A DNA stretch of 64,000 bases from Cytophagaceae bacterium (lineage in GTDB: Bacteria > Bacteroidota > Bacteroidia > Cytophagales > Spirosomataceae), in NCBI GenBank assembly GCA_017984215.1, contig JAGOAA010000005.1, forward strand, positions 1 to 64,000, read 5' to 3'. The notes under the pieces are model-generated. The model made no database searches and was not told the DNA's origin. It saw nothing but the letters and a program-made list of their open reading frames with translations. The position numbers and the translations under genes were made by a program. The stretch's first letter is position 1. Every line of letters begins with the position of its first letter. Below, in pieces: positions 52,219 through 61,196 of this stretch.

Positions 52219-54714
52219 ATGATGCAGTTTAAAATAAACCTTACTCCTTACCTCACACGAATTGCCTGCATACTCTGTTTGCTCATTTCGCATGCTGGCA
52301 TGGCACAGTTCAACATGGGTATCAAACGAAATGTTGACGACCTTTCTGATTCAGAGGTGAAGCTTTTTATGGATAAGGCACAGGCAAGCGGCATGTCGGA
52401 AAGCGATATCGAAAAAGCAGCCTTGACACAAGGATACACATCGGCAGACGTTGCTAAAATGCGTGAAAGAATGGCCACCATTCAAACACCAGCAACGGAG
52501 GCAAGCATTAAGGCAAACAATCAAGAAGTGAATAAGAGCGCAGAAAGCAGGGGTAACAAAACCTTTGTCATTAATAATCCTGCGCGCGTTAATCAACCTA
52601 TTCTACATGAAAGTCCATTAAATTTAGATGAACGAAAATTACTTGCTAAGCCACTCGACATCTACAATGATAGCCTAGTCAACCAATACAACAGCCTACA
52701 AAAACGGGTAGCAAGTTCACTTGACAAGAAAATTTTCGGAGCTAGTCTATTTCAAAATGATAAGCTAACTTTTGAGCCCGATATGCGTATTGCTACGCCC
52801 AAAAGCTATCAATTAGGTCCAGATGACGCGTTGGACATTCATATATTTGGAGATGTGCTTGATAATTTCAAGGTTACTGTGAGCCCAGAAGGGACCGTGA
52901 AAATCCTTAATTTAAGTCCTATTTATGTCAACGGATTGTCGATTGATGCGGCAGGAGAAAGAATCATTAGTCGCTTGCGTCAATTGTACCAGGGCTTGAA
53001 TAAACCTGGAAGCGGCTCATCTGCCCAAGTAACGCTTGCAGGCGTTCGCAGCATTAAGGTTATTTTGACAGGCGAAGTGAATTTCCCGGGTTCGTACACT
53101 GTATCCTCTTTGGCAACTGTATTCAACGCCTTGTATTTGGCAGGTGGTCCAAACCGAAATGGTTCATTCCGAAACATTCGGGTTATTCGGGGGAACAAAG
53201 TCATTCGTACCTTGGATTTATATGACTTTTTATTGCGCGCTGATCAAAAAGACAATATTCATTTAAATGACCAAGACATCATTCGAGTAGGTGATTACGA
53301 AAATCGCGTGGAGCTTTCCGGCGAAGTAAAACGTCCCTACATCTATGAAATGGTCAAAGGTGAAAACTTCAAAGACCTATTGCGTTATGCAGGTGGCTTC
53401 ACCGAAAAAGCATATACGTACACCATCAATGTACGCCGAAATACCTCAAGAGAAATCAAATTACTCAACATCAGCCAAGATGAGGTGGAGACTTTCTTAC
53501 CCAATAATGGGGATGTTTATACGATAGGAACAATTATTGAACGGTATGAAAACCGCGTCGAGGTACAAGGCGCCGTTTTCAGACCAGGTCATTATGCAAT
53601 TGAAGCAGGATTAAATACGGTCAAGGATCTCATTAAGAAATCAGAAGGTTTGCGGGAAGACGCCTTTTTGAATCGCGCTACATTAACGCGCCGGAAAGAG
53701 AATTATGACCCAGAAGTTTTATCCCTTGATTTAGGTAAAATCTTACGAGGCGAGGCAAGCGATATTAGTCTGCAGCGTGAAGATGTTTTGCAAGTATATT
53801 CCATCAATAACCTCCGAGAAAAACGCTCTGTCAATATCGTCGGGGAGGTAAATGCCCCCGGAGAATTCGAATACAAAGAAGGCATGAAGGTTGCCGATTT
53901 AATTTTACAGGCCAAAGGCTTGAAAGAATCAGCAAGTTATGCGAACCTAGAATTAGCCCGACGCATCATAACACACGGAACTTCAGATCCCCAAGCCGCG
54001 AAAATCGAAATCATTAGCTTCGCCATCGATGGTAGCCTAAAAATCGCAAACGATGGGAATCAAATCGCCCTACAGCCCTTTGACATTATATCCATTCGTC
54101 GGGCGCCGAACTACGAAGAACAACGCTCTGTTAAAATTCAAGGGATGGTTAATTTTCCTGGATCATATGCGATTGAAAATAACCAACAACGCATTTCTGA
54201 TTTAATTAGGCGTGCAGGCGGCTTACGCACGGAAGGATACCTAGAAGGAGGTAAATTAATTCGAGGTACGATGACCGTAGGAGTAAATTTAAAAGAAGTC
54301 TTAAATAACCCTGCCTCTCAAGAAAACTTACAATTAATGGCGGGGGATGAATTAACAATCCCACGATTACTTCAAACAGTAAAACTGACTGGAGCTGTTC
54401 AAAATCCATTAGCAGTCAGTTACAAAGAAGACTTTACCTTAAAGGAATACATTGCTGAAGCAGGCGGATACACGGTTAATGCAAACCGAAAAAAAATGTA
54501 TGTAACCTATGCGAATGGCGTTTCGAATCAAATTCGAAAGTTCCTTATCTTCAAGAAGAACCCAAGAATTGAACCCGGTTCAGAAATAGTCATTCCTTCC
54601 TATCCAGAAAATCGCAAAAAAGGATTATCTGCTGCTGAGGCCATCGGACTAACATCAAGTTTAGTATCTGTGTCCATTGCCATTATCACATTGATTAATA
54701 ACATCCCGAAGTAA
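52219..54714 (+). CDS. Wza-like polysaccharide export protein with six SLBB repeats
   Basis: An 831-residue outer-membrane polysaccharide exporter. After a signal peptide (cleavage near AHAGMAQ-type site, about residue 30) comes a helical region (DLSDSEVKLFMDKAQASGM), then the Poly_export domain at about 195-255 (YQLGPDDALDIHIFGD, SPEGTVKI). Six SLBB repeats follow, each opening with a G-x-V-x-x-P-x-x-Y type strand: VILTGEVNFPGSY, VELSGEVKRPYIY, VEVQGAVFRPGHY, VNIVGEVNAPGEF, VKIQGMVNFPGSY and VKLTGAVQNPLAV. A hydrophobic C-terminal helix (LTSSLVSVSIAIITLIN) ends it. E. coli Wza is a 379-residue lipoprotein; this large form without lipobox is usual in Bacteroidota. It is 13 bases before the Wzz-like gene. 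Confidence 0.88.
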   Translation: MMQFKINLTPYLTRIACILCLLISHAGMAQFNMGIKRNVDDLSDSEVKLFMDKAQASGMSESDIEKAALTQGYTSADVAKMRERMATIQTPATEASIKANNQEVNKSAESRGNKTFVINNPARVNQPILHESPLNLDERKLLAKPLDIYNDSLVNQYNSLQKRVASSLDKKIFGASLFQNDKLTFEPDMRIATPKSYQLGPDDALDIHIFGDVLDNFKVTVSPEGTVKILNLSPIYVNGLSIDAAGERIISRLRQLYQGLNKPGSGSSAQVTLAGVRSIKVILTGEVNFPGSYTVSSLATVFNALYLAGGPNRNGSFRNIRVIRGNKVIRTLDLYDFLLRADQKDNIHLNDQDIIRVGDYENRVELSGEVKRPYIYEMVKGENFKDLLRYAGGFTEKAYTYTINVRRNTSREIKLLNISQDEVETFLPNNGDVYTIGTIIERYENRVEVQGAVFRPGHYAIEAGLNTVKDLIKKSEGLREDAFLNRATLTRRKENYDPEVLSLDLGKILRGEASDISLQREDVLQVYSINNLREKRSVNIVGEVNAPGEFEYKEGMKVADLILQAKGLKESASYANLELARRIITHGTSDPQAAKIEIISFAIDGSLKIANDGNQIALQPFDIISIRRAPNYEEQRSVKIQGMVNFPGSYAIENNQQRISDLIRRAGGLRTEGYLEGGKLIRGTMTVGVNLKEVLNNPASQENLQLMAGDELTIPRLLQTVKLTGAVQNPLAVSYKEDFTLKEYIAEAGGYTVNANRKKMYVTYANGVSNQIRKFLIFKKNPRIEPGSEIVIPSYPENRKKGLSAAEAIGLTSSLVSVSIAIITLINNIPK

Positions 54715-54727
54715 AAAGCCAAGCTAC

Positions 54728-55834
54728 ATGAACGAACAAAACGTCCCCCAGCCTACCCATTCGGATGAAATTGCAATCAATTTTTCTGAAATCTGGAATG
54801 CTATTGTTAAGTACAAACTAACCCTATTACTTGTAACGGTCATCTTTACAGCAGCAGGCGCATTACTTTCACTAACACTTGATAGTGAATATGAATCACA
54901 AGTGAAATTATTGCCCGAAGTTGATTCGAAACTCGGTGGATCCTCCGGCAGCGGGGGCTTAGGCGGACTTTCGTCCTTGGCTGGATTAGCAGGAATTAAT
55001 TTATCTGGAGCTATGGCAGGTTCGGAAGTAATCCAACCAGCGATGTATCCTGAAATTGTTCAAAGCATCCCATTTTTACTCGAACTTAGTCAATCTCAAG
55101 TATACAATTTGAGACAAAAAAAGTTCCAAAAATTGGCCGACTACCTCAAGCAAGATAACTCGAATGCGCCTATTCCCATCTTCAAAAAAGATAAAAACAA
55201 GGCTGCGAATGATCTAGAAAATATCACGGTTCCCAAAGGGGTTTTGAGTCCTGATTTAATCAACATTTCCAAACAAGAATCAACTTCATTGAAAGAATTG
55301 AGAGAGGCCATCAGCATTGAGGTTGACAAGAAAAATAATTTAATCAGAATTACAGCAACGACGGAGGACCCAGTCGTTTCGGCCAATGTGGCTAATTTAA
55401 TCTTAATTCAACTCAGAAAATACATTGTTCAATACCGGACTGAAAAGGCAAGAAAAGAATTAGATTTCTTAATGGATCGCCAAGCAGAAGCCCGCAAACG
55501 CTATGATCAATCACTATTTACACTTTCGAATTACAAAGATCAGAATCGAAATGTCTTTTTGAATGTTGCCAAGGACCAAGGAAAGAAATTACAATACGAA
55601 GTTGATTTAGCCTTTAATGTATATTCGAACTTAACGAATCAAACGACGGAGGCTAAAATAAAATTACAGAAAGAAACGCCGGTATTTAAAGTATTAGAAC
55701 CCGCTCAAATCCCCTTGAAACGTTCGAGCCCCAAACGAAGCCTCATCACGCTGGGAGCGATGTTTCTTGGCTTATTCGCATCACTCGTTGGGCTCTTTCT
55801 AAAGACAGCCAACATGCGTGAAATATTCGCATAA
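54728..55834 (+). CDS. Wzz/GumC-like chain length determinant protein
   Basis: A 368-residue polysaccharide co-polymerase. One membrane helix at about 33-54 (KLTLLLVTVIFTAAGALLSL) and one at about 343-362 (ITLGAMFLGLFASLVGLFL) frame a periplasmic domain with a Gly/Ser/Ala-rich insert at about 70-100 and coiled-coil helices (RKELDFLMDRQAEARKRYDQ). ILLEP-type ending FKVLEPAQIPLKRSSPKRS is the Wzz signature before the second helix. No tyrosine kinase domain is attached. Read with the Wza-like gene, it probably sets chain length of the polymer made by the distant Wzx/Wzy operon or of another polymer. Confidence 0.88.
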   Translation: MNEQNVPQPTHSDEIAINFSEIWNAIVKYKLTLLLVTVIFTAAGALLSLTLDSEYESQVKLLPEVDSKLGGSSGSGGLGGLSSLAGLAGINLSGAMAGSEVIQPAMYPEIVQSIPFLLELSQSQVYNLRQKKFQKLADYLKQDNSNAPIPIFKKDKNKAANDLENITVPKGVLSPDLINISKQESTSLKELREAISIEVDKKNNLIRITATTEDPVVSANVANLILIQLRKYIVQYRTEKARKELDFLMDRQAEARKRYDQSLFTLSNYKDQNRNVFLNVAKDQGKKLQYEVDLAFNVYSNLTNQTTEAKIKLQKETPVFKVLEPAQIPLKRSSPKRSLITLGAMFLGLFASLVGLFLKTANMREIFA

Positions 55835-55869
55835 AAAAAGCCGTCCGTCAATCGACGGACGGCTTTTTT
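55833..55869. terminator. bidirectional terminator between the Wzz-like gene and infB
   Basis: GCCGTCCGTC (55840-55849), loop AATC, GACGGACGGC (55854-55863), A7 before and T6 after. The perfect 10-base stem serves both convergent transcripts. Confidence 0.92.
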
Positions 55870-55886
55870 ATTTATTAACGTCTTGA

Positions 55887-58619
55887 TTATTTCAAGGTAC
55901 GTTTTACCTCTTTCATTTCGTAGCACTCTAAGTGGTCGCCTACCTCTAGATCATTAAATCCTTTGATCGACATACCACATTCGTAGCCAAATTTAACCTC
56001 AGCCACATCGTCTTTGAAACGCTTTAATGCTGAAATCTCTCCGTCATGTATCACAACAAAGTCACGAATGACACGAATTTTATGTGCACGCTTCACAGTA
56101 CCATCCAAGACATAACATCCTGCTACCGTACCAATCTTCGTAATTTTAAATACATCACGCACCTCGATATTCGCTGTGTTAACCTCCTCAAATGCAGGAG
56201 CCAACAATCCTTCCATCGCAGCTTTGATTTCATCAATTGCCTGATAGATAATGGAATAATTACGAATTTCAATTTGCTCGGATTCTGCTAAACGACGCGC
56301 ATTTTGCGAAGGACGAACCTGGAACGCAATAATCACCGCATCTGATGTAGAAGCTAATGCCACATCCGACTCAGATACTTGACCTACGCCTTTGTGAATA
56401 ATACGAACCTGAACTTCTTCTGTCGACAATTTCAATAATGAATCCGAAAGGGCCTCCACAGAACCATCCACGTCACCTTTAACAATCACGTTCAACTCAC
56501 GAAATGTACCAATCGCCTTACGACGACCAATCTCTTCCAAAGTAATGTGCTTGCGGGTACGCAACGATTGCTCACGCAAAATTTGCTCACGCTTGTTGGC
56601 AATTTCACGCGCCTCACGCTCGTTTTCTAAACAGATTAATTTATCACCTGCTTGTGGTGCTCCATTTAAACCAAGTACTTGTACCGGTGTAGAAGGACCC
56701 GCTTTCTTAATCTTATTTCCGTGGTGATCGAACATGGCCTTCACACGACCGTAATTGTCGCCTGCTAGCATCATGTCACCTACGTTCAACGTACCATCCT
56801 GAACCATCATCGTCGTTACATAACCACGACCTTTGTCCAATTCCGCTTCAATCACCGAACCGATAGCTTTCTTTTTAGGATTCGCTTTCAAATCAAGCAT
56901 CTCAGCTTCCAACAATACTTTTTCAAGCAAGTCGTTGATACCTAAACCAGATTTTGATGAAATCTCTTGGCATTGGTATTTACCACCCCAATCTTCCACC
57001 AACATATTCATGGTCGCTAATTCTTCACGTACTTTATCCGTGTTAGCGCCATCTTTATCTACTTTCGAGAATGCAAAGACAATCGGAGCACCTGCAACCA
57101 TCGCATGGTTAATAGCTTCTTTTGTCTGCGGCATGACCGAGTCATCCGCTGCAATCACGATAATAACAATATCCGTTACTTTCGCACCACGCGCACGCAT
57201 CGCCGTAAAGGCTTCGTGACCCGGTGTATCCAAGAACGTAACTTTCTTTCCTGATTCAGTCTCAACAGAATATGCACCAATGTGCTGCGTGATTCCACCG
57301 GCTTCACCTGCGGTTACTTTTGACTTACGGATATAATCCAAAAGGGATGTTTTACCGTGGTCAACGTGACCCATGATCGTTACAATCGGTGCACGTGGAA
57401 CTAAATCCGCTGGATCATCTTCCACTTCCTCTTCAACGGCATCAATTTCTTCTTCCGCTGAAATGAAGTTCACTTCATAACTAAACTCATCTGCAATGAT
57501 GGTAATCGCCTCCGCATCCAAACGCTGGTTGATCGAAACGAACATACCCAAACTCATACAAGTTGAGATAACCTCGTTGACCGAAACATCCATCAATGAA
57601 GCTAAATCACTCGCCGAAACGAATTCAGTTACCTTCAAGACTTTTGCCTCTTCATCTTCAGCCATTTGGCGTGCTTCTTCAGCATCCGCACGTTCACGAC
57701 GTTTTACACGACGCTTATCTGCACCAAAACTTTGCTTATTGGTCGCTCCTTGAAGGCGCGCCATTGTAGCCTTGATTTGCTCCTGAATATCCTTATCCGA
57801 AAGTTCCTCGCGAGGTCCTCCAGGTTTAGCTCCAGGAACAGGCTTTTTACCAAAATCCTTTTTATTATTGGCAGCATTCGGGTTATTAGGCCGTTGTTCA
57901 TTGACAACAGGCTTTTTCTCCTCTTTAACAATACGCTTACGCTTGTGCTTGTTATGGCTATCACGGCCATTATCTACCGGCAATTCAATTTTACCTAAAA
58001 CCGTTAGACCTTTCAAGGTCTCTCCTCTCGCTTCGATCAATTGAATGTCCTCCACAACAGGAGCCGCCAGAGTAACAACAGGTTCAACAGGTACAACAAC
58101 GGCTTCTACAGGTGCAGCAGGCGCTTCCACGACTGGCTTTTCCTCTACTACAGGCTCAGGAGCCTTCTCCACAACTGGCTCCGGTTTCGGTGCTGGTTTT
58201 GGAGGTACAGGATTACCCTTTTTATCCAAATCAATTTTACCTAAAACCTTTAGGCCAACTTGCTTTTCAGCTACAGGCGCAGGCGTTTCTTCCTTCACCA
58301 CAGGTACTTCTGGAGCTACTTCCTTCACAGGCTCTGGAGCAACTTCTACTACAGCAACCGGCTCAGGTTTCTTCTCCTCAACCACGGGAGCTGGCACGAC
58401 AAGCTCCTCAACAATCTTCTTAGGAGCCTCCTCTGTTGCCAACAAATGGTTTGCACCATATTCTGCTGCCAACAAACTCAATTGCTCATAATTAAGCTTT
58501 GCGTTCGGGTTATTATCGACTTTATGTCCTTTAGCAGAAAGAAACTGTAGGATCGTAGACGTTCCCATGTTTATTTGCTTTGCTACAAGACTTAATCGCA
58601 TTGTCTTCTCTTCTGCCAT
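55887..58619 (-). CDS. infB: translation initiation factor IF-2
   Basis: A 910-residue IF-2, the GTPase that places initiator tRNA on the ribosome. After the N-terminal IF2_N module ([20 protein letters not shown]) comes a long Pro/Val/Glu/Ala-rich linker with the repeated motif [13 protein letters not shown] and [10 protein letters not shown], as in other Bacteroidota. The G domain starts at about 410: G1 GHVDHGKTS at about 416-424, [18 protein letters not shown], and FSKVDKDG as NKxD-like motif (SKVD here). Domains II-IV follow to the end [10 protein letters not shown]. The usual NKxD reads SKVD, as seen in Bacteroidota IF-2. Last gene of rimP-nusA-infB, 59 bases after nusA. Confidence 0.97.
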   Translation of the reverse strand: MAEEKTMRLSLVAKQINMGTSTILQFLSAKGHKVDNNPNAKLNYEQLSLLAAEYGANHLLATEEAPKKIVEELVVPAPVVEEKKPEPVAVVEVAPEPVKEVAPEVPVVKEETPAPVAEKQVGLKVLGKIDLDKKGNPVPPKPAPKPEPVVEKAPEPVVEEKPVVEAPAAPVEAVVVPVEPVVTLAAPVVEDIQLIEARGETLKGLTVLGKIELPVDNGRDSHNKHKRKRIVKEEKKPVVNEQRPNNPNAANNKKDFGKKPVPGAKPGGPREELSDKDIQEQIKATMARLQGATNKQSFGADKRRVKRRERADAEEARQMAEDEEAKVLKVTEFVSASDLASLMDVSVNEVISTCMSLGMFVSINQRLDAEAITIIADEFSYEVNFISAEEEIDAVEEEVEDDPADLVPRAPIVTIMGHVDHGKTSLLDYIRKSKVTAGEAGGITQHIGAYSVETESGKKVTFLDTPGHEAFTAMRARGAKVTDIVIIVIAADDSVMPQTKEAINHAMVAGAPIVFAFSKVDKDGANTDKVREELATMNMLVEDWGGKYQCQEISSKSGLGINDLLEKVLLEAEMLDLKANPKKKAIGSVIEAELDKGRGYVTTMMVQDGTLNVGDMMLAGDNYGRVKAMFDHHGNKIKKAGPSTPVQVLGLNGAPQAGDKLICLENEREAREIANKREQILREQSLRTRKHITLEEIGRRKAIGTFRELNVIVKGDVDGSVEALSDSLLKLSTEEVQVRIIHKGVGQVSESDVALASTSDAVIIAFQVRPSQNARRLAESEQIEIRNYSIIYQAIDEIKAAMEGLLAPAFEEVNTANIEVRDVFKITKIGTVAGCYVLDGTVKRAHKIRVIRDFVVIHDGEISALKRFKDDVAEVKFGYECGMSIKGFNDLEVGDHLECYEMKEVKRTLK

Positions 58620-58678
58620 ATAAATTACTAAATACTTATGCTTTCAATTTAAAATTCTTACTCGATACAGCGTTATTC

Positions 58679-59926
58679 TTATTCAAACTCAGAACGTAAA
58701 ATAGCTAAGATCTCCTCAATGGTTCCCTCTTCTAATTCCGTTCTACGCTCTAATTCTTCTTTAGATAAAGCCAATACTTGCTTCGCTGTATCCAATCCTA
58801 TTTTGTGAAGCTCATCCAAAATCCAAGCCTCAATCTCATTGGAGAATTCTGTCAATTCTACATCCTCATCATCCATCTCTTCTTTCGGTACATCACGGAA
58901 TACATCAATTTCGTATCCAACTAATTTACCAGCCAATTTGATGTTTTGACCTCCACGACCAATCGCCATAGAAACCTGATCTGAATTCAAATAAACCGAA
59001 ATACGACGACGCTCCTTGTCAATTGCCATTGAATTTAACTTCGCTGGGCTTAACGTACGCGCCACCAATAACTCTAAATTATCTGTGTAGTTAATCACGT
59101 CAATATTCTCATTCTGTAATTCACGAACAATGCCATGAATACGAGAACCTTTCATCCCCACACAAGCTCCAACTGGATCAATGCGATCATCGAATGACTC
59201 AACAGCCACTTTCGCACGCTCACCTGGTTCACGAACAATTTTACGAATTGAAATAGTACCATCGTAGATCTCAGGTATTTCTTGCTCGAACAAACGCTCT
59301 AAAAATACAGGAGAAACACGAGATAAAATGATACGCGGTGTACCATTCGACATCTCAACTTTATGAATAACGGCACGAATCGTCTCACCTTTCTTGAAAC
59401 GATCTTTTGAAATCATTTCACCTTTCGGTAACACCAATTCATTGTCCTCATTATCTAATAAGATCAATTCACGACCTAAAATTTGGTAAACCTCCGAAGT
59501 AACTAACTCCCCTACCAAATCCTTGTACTTATCATGTAAGCCTTCTTTCTCGATATCTTTGATACGTTGAATCAAGGTTTGACGAGCCGTTTGAACAACA
59601 CGACGACCGAAATCCTCTAATTTGATCAATTCTGCTACCTCTTCACCAATCTCAAAATCTGGCTCGATCAATTTAGCTTCCGCCAAAGGTATTTTATCAA
59701 AATCCCAAATATCTTCTGAGTTATCGTCCACGATTTCGCGCGTACGCCACATCTCTAAGTCACCACTTTCGGGGTTGATAATGACATTGAAATTTTCATC
59801 GGAACCGAATTTCTTGCGAATCATCGTACGAAAAACCTCTTCCAAAACCGAAATCATTGTCGGCTTGTCAATGTTCTTCTCCCGAGCAAAATCTGAAAAT
59901 GACGAAATTAATTCAACACTGTTCAT
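58679..59926 (-). CDS. nusA: transcription termination/antitermination factor NusA
   Basis: A 415-residue RNA polymerase-binding protein. The N-terminal domain holds VLEEVFRTMIRKKFGSDENF. The S1 domain lies at about 135-200 (ILGRELILLDNEDNELVLPK region), then KH1 with DPVGACVGMKGSRIHGIVREL and KH2 with VSMAIGRGGQNIKLAGKLVG (split at GRGG). The C-terminus has a single helix-hairpin type domain (LDELHKIGLDTAKQVLALS) rather than the two acidic repeats of E. coli. It lies 18 bases after rimP and is co-transcribed with it. NusA may bind its own leader, given the hairpin ahead of rimP. Confidence 0.96.
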   Translation of the reverse strand: MNSVELISSFSDFAREKNIDKPTMISVLEEVFRTMIRKKFGSDENFNVIINPESGDLEMWRTREIVDDNSEDIWDFDKIPLAEAKLIEPDFEIGEEVAELIKLEDFGRRVVQTARQTLIQRIKDIEKEGLHDKYKDLVGELVTSEVYQILGRELILLDNEDNELVLPKGEMISKDRFKKGETIRAVIHKVEMSNGTPRIILSRVSPVFLERLFEQEIPEIYDGTISIRKIVREPGERAKVAVESFDDRIDPVGACVGMKGSRIHGIVRELQNENIDVINYTDNLELLVARTLSPAKLNSMAIDKERRRISVYLNSDQVSMAIGRGGQNIKLAGKLVGYEIDVFRDVPKEEMDDEDVELTEFSNEIEAWILDELHKIGLDTAKQVLALSKEELERRTELEEGTIEEILAILRSEFE

Positions 59927-59944
59927 TGCTATCCTTACGTTTTT

Positions 59945-60421
59945 TTATTGAAATGAAACTTGTACTCTTATTTTATCTATCGCTTGCAAACCAAACACCG
60001 TTGGTTCCTTTGCTACAACTTTACGATGCTTAACCGTCTTCTCTGTCAACACCTGAATGGAATCTGCCGTATGTCCCTGCAATGTTCCCATCACCGTTTC
60101 TCCGTCCTTCAACCATACTTTTACCGTACGGCCTGTATTCTTTTCAAACTGCCAACCCTGTGACAAAGGGAAATCCAGTCCTGGCGATGAAACTTCTAAA
60201 TTATAAGCTTCCTCAATCCAAAGATTTTCCTCCATGTGATGGGCCAACTTCCGGCTCATCAATGCGCAAGCATCAATGGTAATCCCTTCCATGGTATCAA
60301 CAAGAATGGTCACCAACGAACGCTTGAGCCCCTTGCTTACCGACAAATCCACTAAAAATATAGGACCATCACCGATATACTCCTGAATCCAACCGTTAAT
60401 CTTCGTTTTTAAATCTTCCAT
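59945..60421 (-). CDS. rimP: ribosome maturation factor RimP
   Basis: A 158-residue protein needed for 30S subunit maturation. The start ATG at 60421 (MEDLKTKINGWIQEY) is chosen because the upstream part of the frame is the operon leader with promoter and hairpin. IFLVDLSVSKGLKRSLVTIL at about 23-42, the family signature TIDACALMSRKLAHHME, NLEVSSPGLDFPL and the C-terminal Sm-like domain (GRTVKVWLKDGETVMGTLQG) match RimP. First gene of rimP-nusA-infB. Length is normal for the family (150-160). Confidence 0.94.
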   Translation of the reverse strand: MEDLKTKINGWIQEYIGDGPIFLVDLSVSKGLKRSLVTILVDTMEGITIDACALMSRKLAHHMEENLWIEEAYNLEVSSPGLDFPLSQGWQFEKNTGRTVKVWLKDGETVMGTLQGHTADSIQVLTEKTVKHRKVVAKEPTVFGLQAIDKIRVQVSFQ

Positions 60422-60433
60422 CAATACCTTGAA

Positions 60434-60464
60434 AACAAAAAGAGGGATTAAAAACCCCTCTTCT
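60434..60464 (-). promoter_or_regulatory. attenuator-like hairpin and U-tract in the rimP-nusA-infB leader
   Basis: Read on the minus strand: GAGGG (60456-60460), nine-base loop that can form two more pairs, CCCTC (60442-60446), then TTTTTGTTTT. It lies about 20 bases into the predicted leader and ends about 12 bases before the rimP start codon. The shape is that of a weak intrinsic terminator, placed where it could attenuate the operon that encodes NusA. Confidence 0.5.
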
Positions 60465-60481
60465 TTCTTAAATTTCCTTGG

Positions 60482-60511
60482 CAAAGGTAGGTAATTTTTT
60501 CCAAAATGCAA
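60482..60511 (-). promoter_or_regulatory. rimP-nusA-infB promoter, TTG-N19-TACCTTTG
   Basis: On the minus strand, TTG (60509-60511), 19 bases, TACCTTTG (60482-60489): exact match in both elements and spacing. It predicts a start near 60478 and a leader of about 57 bases before the rimP ATG. Confidence 0.7.
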
Positions 60512-60632
60512 CATATCGGCATAAAGTAGCGGCTATCTGACCAAGTCCATGTTCTTTTTGTCCAAAATATTTCACTAATTTCGAGACCAAATTTACCGGG
60601 TTACCCAACTTTACCTACCCACAACTGGTTAT

Positions 60633-61166
60633 ATGAATCGCTTCTACCTGCTTGTTCTTTTCCTTTGCTCAGGACTTAATTCCTTAGCAAATCCGGTTGA
60701 ACGATTCCCCACTCCACCTGACTCTCCCATCAGACTTTTCTATATCCAACGAAGCTCGAACGCGAATACGGTTATTTATGATGCTAATTTATCTTCAAGT
60801 AAAACGCTGAATGCAAAAGATCCCGTTCATACTTATTGGATTCGTTATGGCGAAAGAGGTCAAAAAGAAGAATTAACAACCATCCAGCGAACATTAGCTT
60901 ACGGCCTTTATACAGACGCAATCAACGCGGAATCAAACGCATTTGAAGGATACTTTCTCGCCTACCGCAAACGAAAATTCGTAGTCAAACTTGACGCAAG
61001 AGGCACACCCATTGCCCTATTCCCCATCAACGGCAAATTACAGATCCTTAAACGTGTATTTGTTAGTGTTGACGAAAGCCACATGATGCCTTCCGTCAAC
61101 TACATCGACCTGTACGGGAAAGACCCCGTGACCGGCAAAGACGTTTACGAACGTTTCAAGCCCTAA
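60633..61166 (+). CDS. exported DUF4833 domain protein
   Basis: A 177-residue protein with a signal peptide (MNRFYLLVLFLCSGLNSLA, cleavage about 19). The mature chain matches DUF4833 (PF16117) as remembered: RLFYIQRSSNANTVIYDANL at about 34-53, DPVHTYWIRYGERGQKEELT, IQRTLAYGL, YRKRKFVVKLD, and the end NYIDLYGKDPVTGKDVYERF. No function is known for the family. It is divergent from rimP and ends at a bidirectional terminator facing the TonB-dependent receptor gene. Confidence 0.82.
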   Translation: MNRFYLLVLFLCSGLNSLANPVERFPTPPDSPIRLFYIQRSSNANTVIYDANLSSSKTLNAKDPVHTYWIRYGERGQKEELTTIQRTLAYGLYTDAINAESNAFEGYFLAYRKRKFVVKLDARGTPIALFPINGKLQILKRVFVSVDESHMMPSVNYIDLYGKDPVTGKDVYERFKP

Positions 61167-61193
61167 AAAAATAGCCCCATTCGGAGCTATTTT
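61165..61193. terminator. bidirectional terminator between DUF4833 and receptor genes
   Basis: AAATAGC (61169-61175) and GCTATTT (61186-61192), with inner CC and GG pairing across one mismatch, A-run before and T-run after. Confidence 0.75.
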
Positions 61194-61196
61194 CAG

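Noticed and set aside
58045-58491. A 148-codon plus-strand frame rich in Thr, Gly and Ser opposite infB
   Set aside because: It is the mirror of the Pro/Val/Glu/Ala-rich IF-2 linker, whose biased codons keep the antisense frame open. No start signal or family likeness.
60422-60514. The 31-codon N-terminal extension of RimP
   Set aside because: It covers the promoter and hairpin of the leader. RimP homologues start at the position of the ATG at 60421.
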